Shown: in pieces, positions 58,902 to 64,000 of the stretch
Numbering within the stretch: position 1 is the first letter of the stretch
Layout: every line of letters begins with the position of its first letter
DNA from: Elioraea sp. Yellowstone
GTDB lineage: Bacteria; Pseudomonadota; Alphaproteobacteria; Acetobacterales; Acetobacteraceae
Reading direction: 5' to 3'
Assembly: GCF_006704265.1 (NCBI RefSeq)
Contig: NZ_VIKA01000003.1
Coordinates: 27,738-91,737, forward strand
Length of the DNA stretch: 64,000 nt
Made by a program: the position numbers and the translations under genes
Notes under the pieces: generated by a model
What the model was told of the DNA's origin: nothing
Databases searched by the model: none
Seen by the model: the letters and a program-made list of their open reading frames with translations, nothing else

Positions 58902-59085
58902 TGAGGACCCCGCGCATGACGGTTTGACCGCCGAGAGGAGGGGGGCGATCGCGCGCGGAGCGGGGCGTCGCGTTTGCGGCGCATGCGGGACGGGCATGGC
59001 CCGGACGCGGCATGCTCGGACGCGATGCCGGCAGGCGGAGAGAAGATCGGCGGCGGCCGGAAGGCGCGGCGGCGTGCTCGTCGCC

Positions 59086-59559
59086 TCAGAGCCCGCTGCC
59101 GGGGACCCGGCCGCCGCCTTGGCCCGGCGAGAACCGGCCGATATTGCCGAACAGCATCTGCAGCAGGTTGCGGTCGTTCCCGGGCGTCGGCGTCACGCGC
59201 GCGACCGGCGTGACGGGCTGCGCGTCCTCGAGACCGAGCGTCTCGACCTTCTGCACGACGCCGCGCTCGTCGAAGCGGATCGCGACCACGGTCTGCCGGT
59301 CCACCGCCGGCATGCTGCCGACGCGGGAGCGCGTGGTGCTGCTGACGTAGTACCAGGCGTCGTCGCCGAAGGGCGCCGTGGTCGAGGGCGTGCCCAGCAG
59401 GGCGGCGATGTCCGCCTTGGTCTGCACGCCGGGGACGATCTCGGCCAGTTGGTAGTCCTCGACGCGGTGGCCGCGGGCGTCCACCGTCGGCTCGAGCAGG
59501 CTGCAGCCGCCGAGCAGCGCGGCGAGCGCCAGGGCGCGTTGGAAGCGGATGACCCTCAT
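59086..59559 (-). CDS. bamE: Outer membrane protein assembly factor BamE
   Basis: This outer-membrane lipoprotein of the BAM complex has 157 residues. The lipobox is LGGC, with Cys19 after a signal peptide (MRVIRFQRALALAALLGGC). The SmpA/OmlA fold follows: IVPGVQTKADIAALLGTPS, then WYYVSSTTR. The C-terminal tail is Pro/Gly-rich. ATG 59559. It is divergent from the next gene. Confidence 0.92.
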   Translation of the reverse strand: MRVIRFQRALALAALLGGCSLLEPTVDARGHRVEDYQLAEIVPGVQTKADIAALLGTPSTTAPFGDDAWYYVSSTTRSRVGSMPAVDRQTVVAIRFDERGVVQKVETLGLEDAQPVTPVARVTPTPGNDRNLLQMLFGNIGRFSPGQGGGRVPGSGL

Positions 59560-59677
59560 GGTCCGACGGAACTCCCGATCGGGCCCGGCGATGCGCCGGC
59601 GCATTGACCGCGCGGCGCGCGGGCGCCATCTCCTCCGCTGGCACAACCCGCCCGAAGCTGTCAACCGACGCGCCGCG

Positions 59678-60226
59678 ATGCCGCTCCTGACCCTGTTCCG
59701 ACGCCGCAAGTTCGAACGCGAGGGATACGCACTCTACGGCGCGGCCGTCGCCGCCGCGCGCGACCCAGCCTGGTACGCCGAGCTCGGCGTGCCCGATACG
59801 CTGGACGGCCGGTTCGACATGATCGCGCTCTTCGCCTTCCTGGTGATCGAGCGGATGCGCGAGGAGCCGGGGAAGGAGCCGCCGCAGCTCGCCCAGGCGG
59901 TCTTCGATGCCATGTTCTCCGACATGGACCAGAACCTGCGCCAGATGGGGGTCGCCGATCTCGGCGTCGGCCGGCGCGTGAAGCGGATGTGGGAGGCGTT
60001 CCACGGCCGCTCCACCGCCTATGCCCGGGCGCTTGCGGCGGCGGACGACGTGGCGCTCGCCGCGGCGCTCGCGCGCAATGTCTGGCGCACGGAGGGGGAG
60101 GTGCCGACCGCGTCCCGCCTTGCCCGGGCGGTGCGGCGGGCGCGCGCCCATCTTGCCGCCCAGCCCTTCGCCGGGCTGCGCCGCGGCGTGGCGAGCTTCC
60201 CCCCGGCCGAGGCGATGCTGGCATGA
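59678..60226 (+). CDS. Ubiquinol-cytochrome c chaperone family protein (CBP3-like)
   Basis: This 182-residue protein belongs to the CBP3/UQCC1 chaperone family, which helps assemble the bc1 complex. Family marks are YGAAVAAARDPAWYAELGVPD, DGRFDMIALFAFLVIERM and the acidic DMDQNLRQMGVADLGVGRRV. ATG 59678. It overlaps the DUF177 gene by 4 bases. Confidence 0.9.
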   Translation: MPLLTLFRRRKFEREGYALYGAAVAAARDPAWYAELGVPDTLDGRFDMIALFAFLVIERMREEPGKEPPQLAQAVFDAMFSDMDQNLRQMGVADLGVGRRVKRMWEAFHGRSTAYARALAAADDVALAAALARNVWRTEGEVPTASRLARAVRRARAHLAAQPFAGLRRGVASFPPAEAMLA

Positions 60227-60738
60227 GCCCCGCCCCCGAGTTCTCGCGGCGGATCGAGGCGGGCCGGCTGCGCGACGGCGGTGAACGGGTCACCATCGCC
60301 GCGACCGAGGGGGAACGCGCGGCGCTGGCGCAACGGCTCGGCATCGAGGCGATGGCGCTCCTGGAGGCGAGTGTGGGGCTGACGCCGGTCGGCGCTGGGG
60401 TGGTCGCCGCCGAGGGCGAGGTGCGGGCGCGCGTGACACAGGTCTGCGTCGTCTCCCTAGAGCCCTTCGAGCAGGCGCTCGAGATCCCGCTCAGGCTGGT
60501 GTTCCGGCCCGGCACGGAGGCGGATCTCGTCGCCGACCAGACCATCGATCCCGAGAGCGAGGACGAGGTGCCCTACGAGGGGGGGCGGTTCGACCTCGGC
60601 GAGGCCGTGGTGGAGACGCTGGCGCTGGCGCTTGATCCCTGGCCGCGCAGTCCGGGCGCGGTGCTGGAGCTCCCGCCCCCCACCGGTCCGGCCGGGACGG
60701 GACCTTTCGCCGTGCTCGCGCGCCGGCGCAGGGGCTGA
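60223..60738 (+). CDS. DUF177 (YceD) family protein
   Basis: This 171-residue protein matches DUF177, usually found before rpmF. RVTQVCVVSLEPFEQALEIP and the acidic SEDEVPYEGGRFDLGEAVVE are the family segments. It is thought to be linked to ribosome assembly or rRNA accumulation in other organisms. ATG 60223 overlaps the upstream stop. Confidence 0.88.
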   Translation: MSPAPEFSRRIEAGRLRDGGERVTIAATEGERAALAQRLGIEAMALLEASVGLTPVGAGVVAAEGEVRARVTQVCVVSLEPFEQALEIPLRLVFRPGTEADLVADQTIDPESEDEVPYEGGRFDLGEAVVETLALALDPWPRSPGAVLELPPPTGPAGTGPFAVLARRRRG

Positions 60739-60869
60739 GCGCGCTCTGCTCCCTGCGCGGCCCTGGCCGCCCTTCCGGCGCGGGACATGTAACTTTACGG
60801 GGGTGCGGGCGTCTGCTAGTCACGCCTGTCCATCCCGTTTCCATTTTGTGACAAGGCGAGGCCCGTGCC

Positions 60870-61073
60870 ATGGCGGTCCCGAAGCGCAAGACGTCCCCAT
60901 CCCGGCGCAACATGCGTCGGTCGCACGAGGCCCTGGGCCGCGAGGCGCATGCGGAGTGCCCGAACTGCGGCGAACTCAAGCGCCCGCACCATGTCTGCCC
61001 CTCCTGCGGGCACTATGACGGGCGCGAGGTCGTGCCCGCCGGCAACAGGCTGAAGACGGTCGTCCGTCCCTGA
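60870..61073 (+). CDS. rpmF: 50S ribosomal protein L32
   Basis: This 67-residue ribosomal protein starts [19 protein letters not shown], the standard N-terminus. The zinc pairs CPNC and CPSC are both present. ATG 60870. It lies between the DUF177 gene and plsX, the classical order. Confidence 0.97.
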   Translation: MAVPKRKTSPSRRNMRRSHEALGREAHAECPNCGELKRPHHVCPSCGHYDGREVVPAGNRLKTVVRP

Positions 61074-61127
61074 CGGGGCGACGCGGCGTCCCCCGGCGCC
61101 CCTGCCAATGGCCTGGAGTCCGTCCCG

Positions 61128-62183
61128 GTGAGCGGGTCCGGCGTCCTCGCGGTCGACGCGATGGGCGGCGACCGTGCGCCCGAGATCGTGGTCGAGGGGC
61201 TGGAGATCGCCGCCGAACGCCACCCGCACGCGCGCTTCCTTCTCTTCGGCGACGAGGCGCGGGTCGGGCCGCTGCTGGGGCGGCAGAAGCGCGCGCGTGC
61301 GGTCACGGTGCTGCGCCACGCGCCCGAGACGGTGGCGAACGAGATGAAGCCGACCGCGGCCTTGCGCCTGCGCGGCTCATCCATGCGGCTCGCGATCGAG
61401 GCGGTCGCGGCCGGCGAGGCCGAGGGCGTGGTCTCGGCCGGCAACACCGGTGCCCTGATGGCGCTCGCCAAGATCGTGCTGAAGACGCTCGCCGGGATCG
61501 ACCGGCCGGCCATGGCCGGGATCGGCCCCTCGGCGCGCGGCGACTTCGTCATGCTCGATCTCGGCGCGAACGTGCAGTGCGACAGCCGCAACCTTGTCGA
61601 GTTCGCGGTGATGGGCGAGGTGTTCGCGCGCACCGTGCTCGGGCTGAACGAGCCTTCGATCGGGCTGCTCAACGTGGGGTCGGAGGAGCTGAAGGGCGAC
61701 GACCGGGTGCGCGAGGCGGCCGAGGTGCTGAAGGCGAGCCCGATCGCGCCGCTGTTCCACGGCTTCGTCGAAGGCCACGACATCGCCGCCGGCACGGTCG
61801 ACGTGGTGGTGACCGACGGCTTCACCGGCAACGTCGCGCTCAAGACCGGCGAGGGCACGCTGAAGCTGGTGCGCGATCTCCTGCGCGAGGTGTTCTCTTC
61901 CTCGCTCGCGGCCAGGCTCGGCTACCTGCTCGCCCGGCCCGCACTTGAGCGGCTGCGCGAGTGGCTCGACCCGCGCCGCTACAACGGCGCGGTGCTGGTC
62001 GGGCTGAACGGCGTGGTGGTGAAGAGCCATGGCGGGACGGACGCGCTCGGCTTCGCCCACGCCATGGACCTCGCGATCGACATGGTGACGCACCGCTTCA
62101 ACGCGCGCATCCGCGACGAGCTCCTGCGCATCCGCCCGGCGGAGGTGCCGAATGCCGTCCCCAGCTCCGCGATGGCAGGCTGA
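61128..62183 (+). CDS. plsX: Phosphate acyltransferase PlsX
   Basis: This enzyme makes acyl-phosphate from acyl-ACP for phospholipid synthesis. It has 351 residues. Family motifs are [53 protein letters not shown] and [13 protein letters not shown] 61128. It precedes fabH by one base, so the two are probably co-translated. Confidence 0.95.
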   Translation: MSGSGVLAVDAMGGDRAPEIVVEGLEIAAERHPHARFLLFGDEARVGPLLGRQKRARAVTVLRHAPETVANEMKPTAALRLRGSSMRLAIEAVAAGEAEGVVSAGNTGALMALAKIVLKTLAGIDRPAMAGIGPSARGDFVMLDLGANVQCDSRNLVEFAVMGEVFARTVLGLNEPSIGLLNVGSEELKGDDRVREAAEVLKASPIAPLFHGFVEGHDIAAGTVDVVVTDGFTGNVALKTGEGTLKLVRDLLREVFSSSLAARLGYLLARPALERLREWLDPRRYNGAVLVGLNGVVVKSHGGTDALGFAHAMDLAIDMVTHRFNARIRDELLRIRPAEVPNAVPSSAMAG

Positions 62184-62184
62184 G

Positions 62185-63195
62185 ATGAAGACCGAGACGG
62201 CGCGCCAGGCGCTGAGGACGAGCCCGCTCCGCTCCGTGATCGCCGGCTTCGGCGGGCACCTGCCGGAGCGCGTGGTCACGAACGCCGAACTCTCGCGCCG
62301 GATCGACACCTCGGATGCGTGGATCGTCGAACGCACGGGTATCCGCGAGCGGCGCATCGCCGCCGCGGGCGAGCTCGCCTCCGATCTCGGCGCCGCGGCC
62401 GCACGCGCCGCGCTCGCCGATGCCGGGATCGGGCCGGACGCCGTGGACGGGATCGTGCTCGCGACCTCCACGCCGGATCAGACCTATCCGGCGACCGCCG
62501 TGCGCGTGCAGGCCAAGCTTGGCATCCATCGCGGCTTCGCCTTCGACGTGGCCGCCGTCTGCACGGGCTTCATCTACGCGCTCGCGGTGGCGGATGCGAT
62601 GATCCGCTCAGGCCAGGCGCGCTCCGTGCTGGTGATCGGCGCGGAGGTGAACTCGCGCATCCTCGACTGGTCCGATCGCGCGACCTGCGTGCTGTTCGGC
62701 GACGGTGCCGGCGCGGTGGTGCTGCGCGCCGCCGAGGGGAGCGCGGACGGGCAGGGGCCGGGCGTGCTCTCGACCCATCTGCACGCCGACGGCGCCCATG
62801 CCGACATCCTCTATGTCGATGGCGGCCCTGGCAGCACCGGCACGACGGGCCATGTGCGCATGCATGGGCGCGAGGTGTTCCGCCACGCGGTCGCCAAGCT
62901 CTCGGCGGTCGTTGACGAGGCGCTGGCGGCGAACGGGCTCGACCATGCGGCGGTCGACTGGCTGGTGCCGCACCAGGCGAATCTGCGCATCATCGAGGCG
63001 ATGGCGAAGAAGCTTCACCTGCCGATGGAGCGCGTCGTCGTCACGGTGGACCGGCACGCCAATACCTCGGCAGCCTCGATCCCGCTGGCGCTGGCCGAGG
63101 CGCATGCGGATGGGCGGCTGAAGCCGGGTCAGCTCGTGCTGATGGAGGCGATCGGCGGCGGGCTGACCTGGGGAGCGGCGCTGGCGCGGCTGTGA
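62185..63195 (+). CDS. fabH: 3-oxoacyl-ACP synthase III
   Basis: This enzyme starts fatty acid synthesis by condensing acetyl-CoA with malonyl-ACP. It has 336 residues. The catalytic triad is in [10 protein letters not shown] (Cys), [15 protein letters not shown] (His) and [15 protein letters not shown] (Asn). ATG 62185 follows the plsX stop directly. Acetyl-CoA would come from the pdh complex. Confidence 0.95.
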   Translation: MKTETARQALRTSPLRSVIAGFGGHLPERVVTNAELSRRIDTSDAWIVERTGIRERRIAAAGELASDLGAAAARAALADAGIGPDAVDGIVLATSTPDQTYPATAVRVQAKLGIHRGFAFDVAAVCTGFIYALAVADAMIRSGQARSVLVIGAEVNSRILDWSDRATCVLFGDGAGAVVLRAAEGSADGQGPGVLSTHLHADGAHADILYVDGGPGSTGTTGHVRMHGREVFRHAVAKLSAVVDEALAANGLDHAAVDWLVPHQANLRIIEAMAKKLHLPMERVVVTVDRHANTSAASIPLALAEAHADGRLKPGQLVLMEAIGGGLTWGAALARL

Positions 63196-63242
63196 GGGCG
63201 CCTGCGCGCCTTTGATCTAACCACCTGACTTTGCGCCATTCC

Positions 63243-63271
63243 TTGACGCAGGCGATGAGCCGCTGTTACGG
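63243..63271 (+). promoter_or_regulatory. Candidate promoter for ihfA
   Basis: TTGACG at 63243-63248 and TTACGG at 63266-63271 are 17 bases apart, 39 bases before the ihfA ATG. The -35 matches the consensus well; the -10 is weaker. Inferred from sequence only. Confidence 0.45.
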
Positions 63272-63309
63272 TCGCATGGCCGTGATGACACAACACCCGA
63301 GGGGCGTGG

Positions 63310-63627
63310 ATGGCCGGGCAGACGGTGACCCGCGCGCAGCTGGCCGAGGCGGTCTACGAGCAGGTCGGGCTGTCCCGCAATGAATCCGCGCAACTCCTTG
63401 AATCCGTGCTTGATCTGGTTGCGGGTGCCCTCGCCTCCGGCGAATCGGTGAAGATCAGCTCCTTCGGCACCTTCGCGGTGCGGCAGAAGGGACGGCGCAT
63501 CGGGCGCAATCCCAAGACCGGAGTCGAGGTGCCGATCCTGCCGCGCAAGGTGCTGGTGTTCCGGCCGAGCCAGGTGCTGAAGGCGCGCATCAACGGCGAA
63601 CCTGCCCCCGACGGTGACGAGGCGTGA
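63310..63627 (+). CDS. ihfA: Integration host factor subunit alpha
   Basis: This DNA-bending nucleoid protein has 105 residues. The HU/IHF signature is [20 protein letters not shown], followed by the intercalating-arm [23 protein letters not shown] 63310. Its stop shares a base with the MerR gene start, the usual ihfA-merR pairing in alphaproteobacteria. Confidence 0.95.
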   Translation: MAGQTVTRAQLAEAVYEQVGLSRNESAQLLESVLDLVAGALASGESVKISSFGTFAVRQKGRRIGRNPKTGVEVPILPRKVLVFRPSQVLKARINGEPAPDGDEA

Positions 63628-64000
63628 TGGCCGAGGAGGATGGTGGCCAGGACCGTCCGCGCGGCCGCAAGGCGCCCTCGGCCTTTCGCACGATCAGTGA
63701 GGTCGCCGACGAACTTCACATCCCCCAGCATGTCCTGCGCTTCTGGGAGACCAAGTTCCCGCAGCTCGCGCCGCTCAAGCGCGGCGGCGGGCGGCGCTAC
63801 TACCGGCCCGAGGACATCGAGCTCCTGCGCCGGATCAGCGACCTCCTCTACATCCAGGGCTACACGATCAAGGGCGTGCAGCGCCTGCTGCGCGACGGTC
63901 CGCCGGAGGAGGAGCCGACCGCCGCCGGCGAGGTGCCGCCCGCGGGCCCGCCGGCCGCGGCCGGGCGGCCGCAGCTTCCCCTGCCGGGCCTGCCGGAGGC
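63627..64000 (+). CDS. MerR family transcriptional regulator (cut by window end)
   Basis: The frame runs from ATG 63627 to the end of the window, about 124 codons. After a charged N-terminus, the MerR helix-turn-helix reads [20 protein letters not shown], then [20 protein letters not shown] and [21 protein letters not shown] Pro/Ala-rich linker follows from about residue 93. No stop is seen. Co-translation with ihfA is likely from the overlap. The regulated genes are unknown. Confidence 0.9.
   Translation, partial: MAEEDGGQDRPRGRKAPSAFRTISEVADELHIPQHVLRFWETKFPQLAPLKRGGGRRYYRPEDIELLRRISDLLYIQGYTIKGVQRLLRDGPPEEEPTAAGEVPPAGPPAAAGRPQLPLPGLPE

Overview
The window is one continuous stretch of a very GC-rich, gene-dense bacterial chromosome. 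Start codons are often GTG, and stop/start overlaps of the ATGA type are frequent. The gene content points to an alphaproteobacterium of the Rhodospirillales, probably Acetobacteraceae. The supporting evidence is a lipoyl domain fused to the pyruvate dehydrogenase E1 beta subunit, the order rpiB-glyA-nrdR-ribD-ribE-ribB(X)-ribH-nusB-thiL, acnA divergent from ccmAB, the block bamE / CBP3-type chaperone / DUF177 / rpmF / plsX / fabH / ihfA / merR, and a DUF6898-type protein. The genus cannot be fixed from the sequence alone. I saw no tRNA, rRNA, CRISPR array, prophage or intact insertion sequence.

Layout. 1-3.7 kb: the end of a dipeptide/oligopeptide ABC importer operon (two permeases, two ATPases). 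3.9-8.4 kb: tkt-gap-pgk, with a small cysteine-rich secreted protein coupled to pgk. 8.5-9.6 kb: three small genes, including a Nudix protein that has lost half its catalytic box. 9.9-13.0 kb (minus): a 1039-residue protein joining a lipase-like alpha/beta hydrolase, an M17-N/macro-like domain and a C-terminal CHAT (caspase-like) domain. 13.3-19.2 kb: fusA, an ABC exporter, eno and an ftsB-like gene. 19.6-24.9 kb: the pyruvate dehydrogenase operon pdhA-pdhB-pdhC-lpd, with a nested inverted-repeat element before lpd. 25.0-28.4 kb: divergent OsmC and 1-Cys peroxiredoxin genes, a sulfatase-fold protein without catalytic residues, a small membrane protein and a host-attachment-family protein. 28.6-31.9 kb: a GT4 glycosyltransferase and a glycogen-debranching-type glucosidase. 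31.9-36 kb: a cell-wall amidase, a DUF445 protein, an EamA transporter and a YgjP-type metallopeptidase. 36-40.1 kb: acnA divergent from ccmA-ccmB. 40.2-46.5 kb: five poorly known genes around hemB and metY, one of them a possible gasdermin-like pore-forming protein. 46.6-48.0 kb (minus): an arsR-permease pair with a clear operator-like inverted repeat. 48.2-58.8 kb: pentose phosphate, one-carbon, riboflavin and thiamine genes, an MFS transporter and a proton-pumping pyrophosphatase closed by a strong hairpin. 59.1-64 kb: bamE (minus), then the chaperone, DUF177, rpmF, plsX, fabH, ihfA and a MerR gene cut by the window edge.

How the genes work together. Most of the window is core metabolism: lower glycolysis (gap, pgk, eno), pyruvate to acetyl-CoA (pdh), entry to the TCA cycle (acnA), pentose phosphates (tkt, rpiB), cofactors (heme, riboflavin, thiamine) and the start of fatty acid and phospholipid synthesis (plsX, fabH). 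The unusual material is concentrated at 8.2-13 kb (secreted small proteins, broken Nudix, CHAT-hydrolase fusion) and 40-46.5 kb (orphan genes). These two regions are the best candidates for an undescribed system. A functional link between the CHAT protein and the gasdermin-like candidate is only a hypothesis, because about 31 kb separates them.
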